NCBI GenBank assembly: GCA_009786025.1
Contig: WQUA01000002.1
Coordinates: forward strand, 5,529-69,528
DNA: 64,000 bases
Direction: 5' to 3'
Source of the DNA: Pseudomonadota bacterium
GTDB taxonomy: Bacteria > Pseudomonadota > Gammaproteobacteria > Burkholderiales > Casimicrobiaceae
Shown here: positions 27,560 through 36,873 of the stretch, one piece after another
How positions within the stretch are numbered: position 1 is the first letter of the stretch
Layout of the letters: each line of letters starts with the position of its first letter
The notes under the pieces: model-generated
The model's input: only the letters and a program-made list of their open reading frames with translations
The model's database searches: none
What the model was told of the DNA's origin: nothing
Translations under genes and position numbers: made by a program

Positions 27560-27786
27560 ATTTTAACCGCAAAGAACACAAAGAGCACAAAGAATAACTC
27601 TCACGCGAAGGCTTGAAGAGGAAAAGCCCCTTTTGAAAGGGTGACCGCCGAAACGGGCGAGGTTTGTAATGTTACAAGCGGTAGCGCCTGTCCCCGCCAC
27701 ATGAATTCTGCGACTCCACTTCGCTCCGCGCAGAATGATGAGCCTTTCTTCGCGCCTTCGCGTGAGAAGGTTTTTCTGACCTCTGA
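27560..27786. repeat. Repeat cluster between glmS and gshB
   Basis: Contains TTAACCGCAAAGAACACAAA (27561 on), a TTTTGAAAGGGTGACCGCCG double-hairpin module with GGCGAGGTTTG (about 27628-27670), a fragment ending CAGAATGATGAGCC (about 27700-27745), TTCGCGCCTTCGCGTGAG (27747 on) and a TTCTGACCTCTGATCAC run. No gene is seen. Confidence 0.7.
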
Positions 27787-29631
27787 TCACTCGACTGTCA
27801 CGCTCTTCGCCAGATTGCGCGGTCTATCGACATCGGTGCCGCGAATTACAGCGGAGTGGTACGCCAGCAGTTGCAGCGGCGCGACGTGAATGATCGGCGA
27901 CAGCAAGCTCGCGTGCTCCGGTACGCGTAGCACATGAATACCGTCACCGGCGGCAAGATGGCTGTCGAGATCGGCAACCACGTACAACTCGGCGCCGCGC
28001 GCTCGTACTTCCTGCAGATTGGATTTGAGTTTTTCAAGCAGCGCATTGTTCGGCGCAATCGCCACCACCGGCATGTCAGCATCGACCAGCGCCAGCGGTC
28101 CGTGTTTCAACTCGCCTGCCGGATAGGCTTCGGCGTGAATGTAGGAAATTTCCTTGAGCTTCAGCGCGCCTTCCTGCGCAATCGGGAAATGCAGGCCACG
28201 ACCGAGAAACAGCGCGTGCGCTTTGTGCGTGAACGCTTCGGCCCAAGCAATGATTTGCGGCTCCAACCCCAGCGCCGCCTGCATCGCCGACGGCAAGTGT
28301 CGCAACGCCCGCAACCAGAACGCTTCTTCTTCGGCAGACAACCGATTTCGCTCTTTCGCCAGCGTCAACGCCAGAAGAAAGAGCGCCACCAGTTGCGTCG
28401 TGAATGCTTTGGTTGAGGCCACGCCGATTTCAACACCGGCGCGCGTCAAATAGCTCAATCCGGTCTGCCGCACCATCGCACTGGTCGCCACATTACAGAT
28501 CGACAAGGTGTGAACGTGTCCCAGCGCCTTCGCGTGGTTCAGCGCTGCCAAAGTGTCGGCGGTTTCCCCCGACTGCGACACCACGATGACCAGCGCGTTC
28601 GGATTCGGCACGCTGTCGCGGTAGCGGTATTCGCTGGCAATCTCAACCTGACAAGGCAACTGCGCCAACGACTCGAGCCATTGCTTCGCCACTTGCCCGG
28701 CGTAATGGCTGGTGCCGCAAGCCAGAATCAAAACGCTGTCGATCTTCGGAAAAATCGCCGCCGCGTGCTCGCCGAACAGCGCCGGTGTTGCTGCCTCTAC
28801 GCCTTCGAGCGTATCGGCGATCGCGCGCGGTTGCTCAAAAATTTCTTTCTGCATGAAATGCCGATACGGGCCAAGCTCGGCTTGTGCTGCGCTTGCTTCG
28901 AGTTGTATGAACGGTCTTTCGACGATGTTCTCGTTGCGGTCATAGCAAACGATCGCTTCGCGCGACAGATCGACAACATCGCCGTCTTCAAGGTAGGCAA
29001 TACGGCGCGTCACCGGCAGCAGCGCCGCCGCGTCCGACGCCAGATAAGAGCCCTCTTCGTCACAACCGACTACCAGCGGACTGCCGAAGCGCGCGCCGAT
29101 CAGCCTCCCCGGTTCGCGCGCCGATACAACAGCAATAGCGTAAGCGCCTGTCAGCTGTCGCACCGTTGCCTGCACTGCGCAGCGTAGATCGCCATGCGCC
29201 CCGCTTTTTGCATCAGCGTGCCAATGTTTGTGAACAAGGTGCGCGATTACCTCGGTGTCGGTTTGCGTGATGAATTCGTAGCCTTCCGCTTTGAGCGCCT
29301 CGCGCAGCGTTTCGTGGTTTTCGATAATTCCGTTGTGTACCAGTGCGATTTCGTTATGTGAGGTATGCGGATGCGCGTTGGTCTCGGTCGGTTTGCCGTG
29401 TGTTGCCCAACGGGTATGCGAGATGCCGGTCGCCGCATGAATTTTTTTAGCGTTGGCCTGCGCGGCAAGATCGGCCACCCGCGCCGTACTTACCAGCCGC
29501 TCAAGGATTCCTGTCGAATGCACGACCGCCAGGCCGGTCGAATCATAACCGCGGTATTCAAGACGGGCAATGCCTTCCAGAAGCACCGGAACGATGTTAC
29601 GCGCAGCCGCCGCGCCGACGATTCCACACAT
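27787..29631 (-). CDS. glmS: Glutamine-fructose-6-phosphate aminotransferase (isomerizing)
   Basis: Makes glucosamine-6-phosphate for cell-wall precursors. The 614-residue protein has the N-terminal glutaminase ([12 protein letters not shown] with nucleophile Cys2, [19 protein letters not shown]), two SIS domains ([43 protein letters not shown]) and the C-terminal [13 protein letters not shown]. It follows glmU by three bases; its ribosome site AAGGAT lies in the last glmU codons. Confidence 0.97.
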   Translation of the reverse strand: MCGIVGAAAARNIVPVLLEGIARLEYRGYDSTGLAVVHSTGILERLVSTARVADLAAQANAKKIHAATGISHTRWATHGKPTETNAHPHTSHNEIALVHNGIIENHETLREALKAEGYEFITQTDTEVIAHLVHKHWHADAKSGAHGDLRCAVQATVRQLTGAYAIAVVSAREPGRLIGARFGSPLVVGCDEEGSYLASDAAALLPVTRRIAYLEDGDVVDLSREAIVCYDRNENIVERPFIQLEASAAQAELGPYRHFMQKEIFEQPRAIADTLEGVEAATPALFGEHAAAIFPKIDSVLILACGTSHYAGQVAKQWLESLAQLPCQVEIASEYRYRDSVPNPNALVIVVSQSGETADTLAALNHAKALGHVHTLSICNVATSAMVRQTGLSYLTRAGVEIGVASTKAFTTQLVALFLLALTLAKERNRLSAEEEAFWLRALRHLPSAMQAALGLEPQIIAWAEAFTHKAHALFLGRGLHFPIAQEGALKLKEISYIHAEAYPAGELKHGPLALVDADMPVVAIAPNNALLEKLKSNLQEVRARGAELYVVADLDSHLAAGDGIHVLRVPEHASLLSPIIHVAPLQLLAYHSAVIRGTDVDRPRNLAKSVTVE

Positions 29632-29634
29632 AAA

Positions 29635-31017
29635 TCAATCCTTTTTCTTGGCAGGCCTCGGCCAGTTTTTTTTGACGATGGGCCGCGTTCGGGTGAACGT
29701 CAGCGCTTGCGCCTCGGCATCTTCGGACAAGGTGCTGCCGGCTCCGATGGTCGCGCCTTGCCCGACGATGATCGGCGCCACCAGTGCAGTATTCGAGCCG
29801 ATAAAAGCATCGTCTCCTATCGTCGTTTTATATTTGCTGACACCATCGTAGTTGCAAGTAATCGTTCCGGCGCCGATGTTGACATTGGCGCCGATCTCGG
29901 CGTCGCCCAGATAACTCAGATGGTTCGCCTTGCTGCCCGCCCCCAGCGTGCTTGCTTTGATCTCGACGAAATTACCGACGTGCGTGTGTTCGGCGAGTTT
30001 CGCGCCGGGGCGTAACCGCGCGTAAGGGCCGATCACCGCTTGCTTGCCGACTTCGGCGCCGTCGAGATGCGAGAACGGCGCCACCCTGACGCCCTCGGCC
30101 AGCGCGACATTGCGCAGCACGCAATACGCGCCGATCTCGACATCGTCGCCCAGCGTGACCTCGCCTTCAAAAACACAGCCGACATCAATGCGAACATCGC
30201 GGCCGCAATACAGATTTCCACGCAGATCGAAACGCGCTGGATCAGCGAACGTGACACCCTGCCGCATCAGCGCTTCCGCCTGTCGCCGTTGCACGATGCG
30301 CTCGACTTCAGCAAGCTGAACGCGATCGTTGATGCCGCGCGTGTCGCGCTCATCGTCAGCCTGTACGGTTTCGATCGGCACGCCTTCGCGCACCGCCATC
30401 GCCAGAATGTCGGTCAGGTAATATTCCTGTTGCGCGTTGTCACAAGTCAATTGCCCGACCCAGCGTTTAAGCAACGCGGTCGGTGCGGCCAACACGCCGA
30501 CGTTGATCTCGTCGATACCCTTTTGCGCTTCGCTGGCATCGCGCTCTTCGACAATTGACTGCACATGGCCATTCGCGTCGCGCACAATGCGCCCCAGCCC
30601 TTGCGGCGATGGCGTTTTCACGGTCAACCAGGCCAGCGCCCCGCGTGCGGCGACATCACAAAGCTGGCGAACGCTGGACGCGGCGATCAGCGGGCAATCG
30701 CCGTTCATCACCAGCGTCAAATCAGCATCAGGCAACGCCGCCAGCGCGACCCGCACCGCGTCGCCGGTGCCGCGCGGCGGTTGTTGCTCGACGAAAACAA
30801 GACCCGCTTCTTTAGAAAACGTTTCCTGCACCACCGCACCGCCGTGCCCGACGACTACTGCCGTCGTTTGCGGCACAATGCTGCGCGCCGTCGCCAGCAC
30901 ATGCGACAACAAAGGCCGCCCTGCCAGATGATGCAGTACTTTCGGCAACCGCGACATCATTCGCTTGCCCTGGCCGGCGGCCATGATGATCACTTGAATG
31001 GAAGAAAAAGATTTCAC
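29635..31017 (-). CDS. glmU: Bifunctional N-acetylglucosamine-1-phosphate uridyltransferase / glucosamine-1-phosphate acetyltransferase
   Basis: Makes UDP-GlcNAc. The 460-residue protein has the uridyltransferase signature MAAGQGKRMMSRLPKVLHHL, PRGTGDAV, LVMNGDCPL and EINVGVLAAP. The C-terminal left-handed beta helix has hexapeptide repeats, with FVEIKASTLGAGSKANHLSY, GAGTITCNYDGVSKYKT and IGSNTALVAPI. It is translated with glmS immediately downstream, so both steps of amino-sugar synthesis are co-expressed. Its 5' spacer carries a CAGGTATCAGAAATCAGAGC repeat fragment. Confidence 0.97.
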   Translation of the reverse strand: MKSFSSIQVIIMAAGQGKRMMSRLPKVLHHLAGRPLLSHVLATARSIVPQTTAVVVGHGGAVVQETFSKEAGLVFVEQQPPRGTGDAVRVALAALPDADLTLVMNGDCPLIAASSVRQLCDVAARGALAWLTVKTPSPQGLGRIVRDANGHVQSIVEERDASEAQKGIDEINVGVLAAPTALLKRWVGQLTCDNAQQEYYLTDILAMAVREGVPIETVQADDERDTRGINDRVQLAEVERIVQRRQAEALMRQGVTFADPARFDLRGNLYCGRDVRIDVGCVFEGEVTLGDDVEIGAYCVLRNVALAEGVRVAPFSHLDGAEVGKQAVIGPYARLRPGAKLAEHTHVGNFVEIKASTLGAGSKANHLSYLGDAEIGANVNIGAGTITCNYDGVSKYKTTIGDDAFIGSNTALVAPIIVGQGATIGAGSTLSEDAEAQALTFTRTRPIVKKNWPRPAKKKD

Positions 31018-31225
31018 GGTGTCAGGTATCAGAAATCAGAGCCAGGCGCAGCGCTGGCTGCCCGTAAAAATAACGCTCTGATGATAAAACATTTTGCTTC
31101 CGGCGGGGATGATGAATTCGGGCAAAACCTGATTTCGGGTGGAAACTTGGCGGGAAGGTTTTCACGCTCCCCGCAATTCCTGCAGCTTGGGTTTCCTGAA
31201 TCCTCGCTTGCATGAGAACGGCGGC

Positions 31226-31894
31226 TCAAGAATCCGTTTTCTGATTTCTGAATTCTGATTCCTGCTTTGCCGCCCGCTCCTTGAAGTAGGTGACGGCAAT
31301 CGGAATGATGGAGACAAGAACGATGCCAATCACGAAAAACGACAAATTGTTTTTAATGAACGGGATATTGCCGAAGAAATAGCCGAGATAGACCAGCGAG
31401 CAAATCCATAGTGTTCCGCCGGTAATGTTGTACGTCAGAAAACGTGGGTACGGCATCGTCACCACGCCCGCCAGAAACGGTGCAAATGTGCGCACGATCG
31501 GCACAAAACGGGCGATGATGATGGTCATGTTGCCGTATTTTTCGTAGAACTTCTGGGTGCGTATCAGATAGGCGCGCTTGTACCAGCGCGAATCCTGCCA
31601 GGCATAAACGCGCTGCCCGATCTTTCGGCCGATCGCATAATTGACCGAATCGCCGAGAATCGCCGCCGTTACCAGCAAAATAACCAGAATATGCACGTCA
31701 AGCTCGGTGCTCGCCGCCAGCGTTCCGGCGATGAACAACAATGAATCGCCGGGCAGAAACGGAAAAATCACCAAGCCTGTCTCGACAAAGATCACGAGAA
31801 AGAGCAGCGCATATACCCATGTGCCGTACTGTGCAACGAAGTTCGCCAGCGTCTGATCGAGCGCAAGGAGAGAAAACAGCAGCGTGGTGATCAT
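31226..31894 (-). CDS. DedA-family membrane protein
   Basis: A 222-residue polytopic inner-membrane protein. DedA motifs are FVETGLVIFPFLPGDSLLFI followed by AGTLAA, GDSVNYAIGRKIGQ, FYEKYGNMTIIIARFVPIVR followed by TFAPFLAGVVTMPY, and NITGGTLWICSLVYLGYFFG. The family flips undecaprenyl phosphate or phospholipids and supports envelope homeostasis. The last 12 residues (QESEFRNQKTDS) come from the TTCTGATTTCTGA repeat class, so the natural end has been altered. Confidence 0.93.
   Translation of the reverse strand: MITTLLFSLLALDQTLANFVAQYGTWVYALLFLVIFVETGLVIFPFLPGDSLLFIAGTLAASTELDVHILVILLVTAAILGDSVNYAIGRKIGQRVYAWQDSRWYKRAYLIRTQKFYEKYGNMTIIIARFVPIVRTFAPFLAGVVTMPYPRFLTYNITGGTLWICSLVYLGYFFGNIPFIKNNLSFFVIGIVLVSIIPIAVTYFKERAAKQESEFRNQKTDS
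31229..31264. repeat. Tandem TTCTGATTTCTGAATTCTGA repeat at the DedA 3' end
   Basis: The run TTCTGATTTCTGAATTCTGA with ATTCCTGC belongs to the same family as 1209-1241, 37910-37943 and 49970-50010. It is read as the tail of the DedA protein. Confidence 0.7.
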
Positions 31895-31929
31895 CAAAGA
31901 CTCGGCGTTTACGTTGTTATCCCGAACTG

Positions 31930-31995
31930 GCTTCCCTCTCCCCGCCCCTCTTCGGGAGAGGGGAGAGGGCCATCTGATTTCTGATGCCTGATCAC
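31930..31995. repeat. Long hairpin plus TCTGATTTCTGATGCCTGA repeat between secF and dedA
   Basis: CCCTCTCC, CCTCTTCGGGAGAGG and GGAGAGGG form a nested inverted repeat (about 31932-31970). A TCTGATTTCTGATGCCTGA module follows. It lies between secF and dedA on the same strand and could end or damp the sec transcript. Confidence 0.65.
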
Positions 31996-32936
31996 GGCAT
32001 GATTTTTTCGGCTTCCAGTCCAGTTTTCTTGCGTTCGGGCTTCACCAGATTTTCACGCGAAACGCCGAGCCACATCACCAGCGACGCCATCACCAATGCC
32101 GCCGAATACATGCCGAACAAAATACCGATGGTCAGCGCCATTGCAAAATAATGCAGCGCCTCGCCGCCGAAAATCAGCATCGAGAGCACCATTAACTGTG
32201 TTGACAAGTGCGTGATGACCGTCCGCGAGATGGTGCTGGTGATCGCGCTGTCGATCACGTGCGGCACACTGGCGTTTCGCATCTTGCGGAAATTTTCACG
32301 AATCCGGTCGGCGATAACCACCGATTCGTTAACGGAGTAACCGAGCACAGCCAACACCGCCGCTAACACCGGCAGCGAAAATTCCCACTGGAAAAACGCG
32401 AAAAAGCCGAGGATGATCACAATATCGTGCAAGTTGGCGACGATCGCCGAAATAGCGAAACGCCACTCAAAGCGCAGCGACAGATAAATGATGACGCCGA
32501 TCACCACGAACAGCAGCGCCAGCGCACCGTTTTGATACAGCTCTTTGCCGACTTGCGGGCCGACGAAATCGACGCGCTTTTGCACCACTTCGCTGTTGTC
32601 CGCCCGTAGCGCCGACATCACCCGTTCTGACAGCTGCGCGCTGGAAATGCCTTCCTTCAGCGGCATCCGGATCAACGCTGTATCCGACGAGCCGAAGCTT
32701 TGCACAGTAAACTCACCGAGGTTCAACGTGTCAATCGTGGCGCGAATATGTTCCAGGTCGGCGACTTGCTTATAGCTGATTTCCATCACGGTGCCGCCGC
32801 GGAAATCGACGCCGAAATTCAAGCCCTTGTGCCACAGGAAAAAAATCGCCAGAAGAAACGTCACCAGTGAGATGATGTTGAACTTCAGCGCATGGCGCAT
32901 GAACGGGATGTCGCGTGTAAACCGGAAAAATTCCAT
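31992..32936 (-). CDS. secF: Protein translocase subunit SecF
   Basis: A 314-residue inner-membrane protein that with SecD uses the proton gradient to aid late export. MRHALKFNIISL gives TM1, GLNFGVDFRGGTVMEISYK is the family hallmark, and five further helices include LGYSVNESVVIADRIRENFR. The C-terminus is short. It follows secD by 38 bases. Confidence 0.96.
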   Translation of the reverse strand: MEFFRFTRDIPFMRHALKFNIISLVTFLLAIFFLWHKGLNFGVDFRGGTVMEISYKQVADLEHIRATIDTLNLGEFTVQSFGSSDTALIRMPLKEGISSAQLSERVMSALRADNSEVVQKRVDFVGPQVGKELYQNGALALLFVVIGVIIYLSLRFEWRFAISAIVANLHDIVIILGFFAFFQWEFSLPVLAAVLAVLGYSVNESVVIADRIRENFRKMRNASVPHVIDSAITSTISRTVITHLSTQLMVLSMLIFGGEALHYFAMALTIGILFGMYSAALVMASLVMWLGVSRENLVKPERKKTGLEAEKIMP

Positions 32937-32974
32937 GATCCGTTATTCCTGAAAAGTAACTTGTGGCCAGCTCT

Positions 32975-34879
32975 TTATTTCGCGCCTTTTTCAGCCTTGG
33001 CGTGACGAGCGCCGTCAGGCGCCGCAAAATTGGCCAGGGCTTCGACCGACGGCTTCCATACTTGTCCGATCGAAATTTTATCGAGTCTCTTTTTGTGTCC
33101 GTAAATCACCGACACCAGGCCGCGCGATACGAACACCGCCGAGAACATCGAAGTCAAGATGCCCAGACAGTGCACCACTGCAAACCCGCGCACCGGCCCG
33201 CTGCCGAACATGAACAGCGAAATGCCGGCAATCAGGTTCGTGACGTTCGAGTCGAGAATCGTGCTCCAGGCGCGGTCATAGCCTGACGCGATCGCCGTGT
33301 GCGGCGACGCGCCCCAGCGCAATTCTTCGCGAATACGTTCATTGATCAGCACGTTGGCGTCGATCGAGATACCGAGCGTCAGTGCAATAGCGGCAATACC
33401 CGGCAGCGTTAACGTCGCCTGTAGCGCTGACAATAACGCCACCAGCAGCACCAAGTTCACGGTCAGCGCCGTTGCCGACACCAGTCCCATCACCATGTAG
33501 TATGCGCAAATAAACAACGCCAGCACGATGAAACCGCCCAGCACCGAGTGAAAGCCTTTTAGAATGTTGGCTTCTCCAAGCGACGCGCCGACCGATCGTT
33601 CCTCGACAATCTCCATCGGAGCCGCCAGTGCGCCAGCGCGCATCAGCAACGCAATATCGTTCGCCTCCCGCGTCGTCATCGCGCCGGAAATCTGCACCCG
33701 TCCGCCACCGATTTCCTCGCGGATCGTCGGCGCGGTGATCACTTCCGACTGATTGCGCTCGACCAGCAGGATCGCCATCCCTTTGCCGACGTTTTCGCGT
33801 GTCACATCCCTGAAAATCCGCGCACCAACATCATCGAGATTGACGTTGACCGAGGGCTGATTGGATTCCGTATAGCCTGGCTGCGCGTCACGGATACGGT
33901 CGCCAGTCAGCACCACCTGCCGCTTGACGAGAACCGGCTGTCCATTGCGATCCGTGTACAAGTCGCTGCCGAACGGCACTTGCCCGCGCAACGCCGATTC
34001 CCGCGCGCCCGGCGTTTCATCAACCATCCGGATTTCCAGCGTGGCCGTGCGCCCAATAATCGACTTGGCGCGCGCCGTATCGTCAACGCCGGGCAACTGT
34101 ACAACGATGCGATCAGCGCCGGCCTGTTGAACGATCGGCTCAGCAACGCCCAATTCATTGACGCGATTGCGCAGCGTCGCCATATTTTGAACGACCGCGT
34201 TGTCCTGAATCCGTTTTTGCTCCGTTGCCGTTAACGACGCCACCAGCTGCAAATCGTCGTCACCGCCACGCGGCGCCAATTGCAATTCGGGGTTGCTGCG
34301 ATTGATCTGATTGCGGGCGTCTTCACGCGCTTGCGCGTCGCGAAACCGCATAACAACCGTGTGATCTTCGCGCAAAACGCCGCGATTCTGAATCTTTTTG
34401 TCGCGCAGCAACGTCCGCAAGTCCGTTGAGTAACGGTCCGCCGCCTTGTCGAGCGCGCCCTTCATATCGACTTGCAGCAGAAAATGTACCCCGCCGCGAA
34501 GATCCAGACCCAGATACATCGGTTTGGCGTTGATTTTTTCCATCCAGGCCGGCGTCGAAGGCAACTGGTTCAGCGCAACGATGTAATCGTTGCCGAGCTT
34601 CTCTTGCAGCACATCGCGCGCCTGCATCTGGGTGTCTCGGCTCGACATCTTGAGTCTGACACCGACCGGATCGACGAAACCGTCGCCGTATGCGATGTTT
34701 GCATTCTTGAGCGTATTCTGCACCCGCGTCAGCAGCGCGCTATCGACCTTGACGGTAGCTTTGATGGACGACACCTGTATCGCCGGCACTTCCGGAAAGA
34801 AGTTGGGAGCGGTGTACAACGCGCCCAGCAACACAGCGACAATGATGATAAGGTATTTCCAGAGAGGATAACGGTTCAT
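32975..34879 (-). CDS. secD: Protein translocase subunit SecD
   Basis: 634 residues. TM1 is KYLIIIVAVLLGALYTAP. A large periplasmic P1 domain follows GLDLRGGVHFLLQVD, and C-terminal helices include GISIDANVLINERIREELR and FGSGPVRGFAVVHCLGILTS followed by MFSAVF. It works with SecF and YajC at the SecYEG channel. The gap to yajC (123 bases) has no gene. Confidence 0.97.
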   Translation of the reverse strand: MNRYPLWKYLIIIVAVLLGALYTAPNFFPEVPAIQVSSIKATVKVDSALLTRVQNTLKNANIAYGDGFVDPVGVRLKMSSRDTQMQARDVLQEKLGNDYIVALNQLPSTPAWMEKINAKPMYLGLDLRGGVHFLLQVDMKGALDKAADRYSTDLRTLLRDKKIQNRGVLREDHTVVMRFRDAQAREDARNQINRSNPELQLAPRGGDDDLQLVASLTATEQKRIQDNAVVQNMATLRNRVNELGVAEPIVQQAGADRIVVQLPGVDDTARAKSIIGRTATLEIRMVDETPGARESALRGQVPFGSDLYTDRNGQPVLVKRQVVLTGDRIRDAQPGYTESNQPSVNVNLDDVGARIFRDVTRENVGKGMAILLVERNQSEVITAPTIREEIGGGRVQISGAMTTREANDIALLMRAGALAAPMEIVEERSVGASLGEANILKGFHSVLGGFIVLALFICAYYMVMGLVSATALTVNLVLLVALLSALQATLTLPGIAAIALTLGISIDANVLINERIREELRWGASPHTAIASGYDRAWSTILDSNVTNLIAGISLFMFGSGPVRGFAVVHCLGILTSMFSAVFVSRGLVSVIYGHKKRLDKISIGQVWKPSVEALANFAAPDGARHAKAEKGAK

Positions 34880-35002
34880 GATCGGAGAACGTTCTTTCGG
34901 GCGCGTCCCGCCGGACAGTCGGACAAACAGGATAGGCCGATAAAATCAAACGCGCCGAATCGCATCAAACCGGGCTTTTCGGCGGCGCTCACAAAACAAC
35001 AG

Positions 35003-35332
35003 TTAAAAATCCTTGATCGTGCCCTTGGGCAACAGTTGCGTCACCGCCGCGCGCTGCACCAATACTTCCGTGTCCTTGGCGATCTCCAGCGTCATCGTCG
35101 ATTCGTCAAGATTGGCGATCCGGCCGATCATGCCGCCGGCGGTTGCCACTTCCTCACCTTTTTGCAGCGCCAAAATCATGGCGCGGTGCTCTTTCGCCTT
35201 TTTCTGTTGCGGACGGATCAGCAGAAACCAAAAAGCAACGAACATCAACACCATCAGGCCGATGGACGTCATCTGCGAGGTGCCCTGTTGAGCGCCTTCG
35301 GCGGCCTGGGCAAATGCGGAACTGATAAACAC
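35003..35332 (-). CDS. yajC: Preprotein translocase accessory subunit YajC
   Basis: 109 residues from GTG 35332, placed after GGAGG. An upstream in-frame ATG (35344) overlaps the ribosome site. The GTG start is supported by the homologous chimeric gene at 36262, which uses the same GGAGG-GTG arrangement. One membrane helix (IGLMVLMFVAFWFLLIRPQQ) is followed by KKAKEHRAMILALQKGEEVA and GGMIGRIANLDE, typical of the family. It belongs to the SecDF-YajC complex. The gap 35345-35608 upstream holds no gene I can support. Confidence 0.94.
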   Translation of the reverse strand: MFISSAFAQAAEGAQQGTSQMTSIGLMVLMFVAFWFLLIRPQQKKAKEHRAMILALQKGEEVATAGGMIGRIANLDESTMTLEIAKDTEVLVQRAAVTQLLPKGTIKDF

Positions 35333-35608
35333 AAGAACCTCCATTAAATAAAAGAAATGAAAACCAAACAGCCGGGGCGTGATGGCTTCTCAACTTATGC
35401 TGACGGCAACTCCGTCGCCTCCCGCCGCGCCGACCCGGATCAAGCCGAACCGCGCGGAAAACAGGGTAGTTTACCAGAATGTATGGAAAGCCTTGCCGAT
35501 TTGGCCGCTACACGGCGGCATCCGAGCGAACCGGATGGAGAGCCGCGTCCCCGATGGCATATCCGGAGCGGAGGCTCGGCGCCCATTGGAACAGGGTCGG
35601 CAGCGCTT

Positions 35609-36262
35609 CTATCTGACGAATGTGTTTTTCACGCGACGCGAATACAGCATGTAGGGGATCCATATCATGGCGGCACACAATGAACGATATACTTCGGGCA
35701 GGGTCTCGGCGCTGCTTTCGGCGTCGGCGACAGGAAGAAATTTGCAGGCCAGGAAATCGGCGGTGACGATAATAATATTCAGCGCCATGTACCCGATAAA
35801 AACTTTTGGAAAGTACCGCGATTTCGTGAAGAAAAGGTAAAGCGAGCACCCGGCCAGCGCGATGATAACGAAATTACTGGCGACCTCGGAAAGGATCAGG
35901 GGCGCCCAAGCGGCGTGATAATGTTCAGCCCCCGGCGTCGTGAGCGCCTCCCACGACCCGTTGGTAAAAATGGGGAGAAAATCGACGGCCAAATAGTACA
36001 GCAAGCGCAAAATCGTGCCGATCAGCCCGAGGCAGACGAGAATCAGCCAGCCGCCAAGCCCCTTCAGTTCTTCGGCGGCGGCTGTCTCACCTTCGCCTTG
36101 CTGTAAGGTGGCGTGCGGCTCCTTCGCCCGTTTTCGCTGTCGGCGGATCAGATAAACCCAAAAGATGGCGAGGACCAAAGCCAGCGCCGCCAGCGGCGCC
36201 CACGACCCGTTTCCTTGCTGAACGTCAGCAGCAGCTTGCGCAAAAGCAAAGTTTATAAACAC
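35609..36262 (-). CDS. Chimeric membrane protein: YajC-like N-terminus fused to a DUF2569 domain
   Basis: 217 residues, GTG start after GGAGG. Residues 1-50 (VFINFAFAQAAADVQQG, then FWVYLIRRQRKRAKEPHA) align with YajC of the same locus (VFISSAFAQAAEGAQQG, FWFLLIRPQQKKAKEHRA). From about residue 66, LKGLGGWLILVCLGLIGTIL and four hydrophobic helices match DUF2569, a membrane family of unknown role. It therefore looks like duplication of the yajC 5' end joined to a DUF2569 gene. It sits between tgt and yajC, interrupting that common order. It may localise to the Sec complex through the YajC helix, which is inference. Confidence 0.7.
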   Translation of the reverse strand: MFINFAFAQAAADVQQGNGSWAPLAALALVLAIFWVYLIRRQRKRAKEPHATLQQGEGETAAAEELKGLGGWLILVCLGLIGTILRLLYYLAVDFLPIFTNGSWEALTTPGAEHYHAAWAPLILSEVASNFVIIALAGCSLYLFFTKSRYFPKVFIGYMALNIIIVTADFLACKFLPVADAESSAETLPEVYRSLCAAMIWIPYMLYSRRVKNTFVR

Positions 36263-36321
36263 AAACCCCTCCTTTTGATCTGTCGAAAAACCTGTTGCGG
36301 CAATAGTGCTACGCCTCGGGT

Positions 36322-36363
36322 TGGAGTGGAATATACACCAACAGCGTAGTTTATCGAATGCAT
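36322..36363. repeat. Duplicated spacer segment, copy 1
   Basis: AATATACACCAACAGCGTAG followed by TTTATCGAATG, just upstream of the chimera, resembles ACTATACACCCACGATGCGG followed by TCTGTCGAATG at 37693-37723. It suggests that both spacers derive from one ancestral sequence. Confidence 0.45.
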
Positions 36364-36427
36364 CGGAAAGCGCGTAGGGCGAGATTTATCTCGCCATTTC
36401 GGACCGCCCGGTGGGCACGGTTGTTCC

Positions 36428-36457
36428 GTTATCGCCTGTCTAGGCGTCGGGACTCGC
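36428..36457. repeat. 30-bp direct repeat, copy 1
   Basis: GTTATCGCCTGTCTAGGCGT with CGGGACTCGC matches the copy at 36877-36906 at 24 of 30 positions. Each lies at the 3' end of an AT-rich gene of the insert. Confidence 0.6.
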
Positions 36458-36467
36458 CTGCTCCGAC

Positions 36468-36810
36468 CTATATATCCGCCAGGTCGCCAGACATAGACAG
36501 GGCAATAAGCCTCTGCAACTCCCTTTTCAGGGAAACAGCCATGCCGGCATTATCCAATCCATACTTGGCGACCGTGCCGCTCAATTCTTTCTTGCCCAAA
36601 AACATCAGAACCCCCGCTATATACAACACAGATTTGGCAGCAGCCATCCCCTCGTAAGGCCGCATCGCAACGCCGGTCAAAAAATTTTCAACAATCACAT
36701 CTTTGATTGTGTTTTCATATTTTGAGAAATGATCATACAGCTTGTTTAATTGGGTCTTCCAAAAAAAACTGCTCAGCTTCTTTGGCAGATAATTTTATTG
36801 AATTCAACAT
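36468..36810 (-). pseudogene. Frameshifted small ORF (homopolymer run) in the accessory block
   Basis: From ATG 36810 the frame reads MLNSIKLSAKEAEQFF. At a run of eight T (A-run 36761-36768 on the plus strand) it goes out of frame and stops after IKQAV. One T fewer would join it to WKTQLNKLYDHFSKYENTI and then IVENFLTGVAMRPYEGMAAA up to the stop at 36468, giving about 113 residues. Both halves look coding. The result may be a real mutation, a phase-variable switch, transcriptional slippage, or a sequencing error. The family was not recognised. The AT-rich composition matches the neighbouring Imm26-like gene. Confidence 0.6.
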
Positions 36811-36873
36811 TTCAAAAGGGACTGACGTAGATTAGGAAGGCAACTATTACAAGAATTTTTGCGCAAAACAATT

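Noticed and set aside
35357-35683. A 108-codon plus-strand frame between yajC and the chimera
   Set aside because: Low-complexity translation, no ribosome site, and it overlaps the end of the chimera on the other strand.
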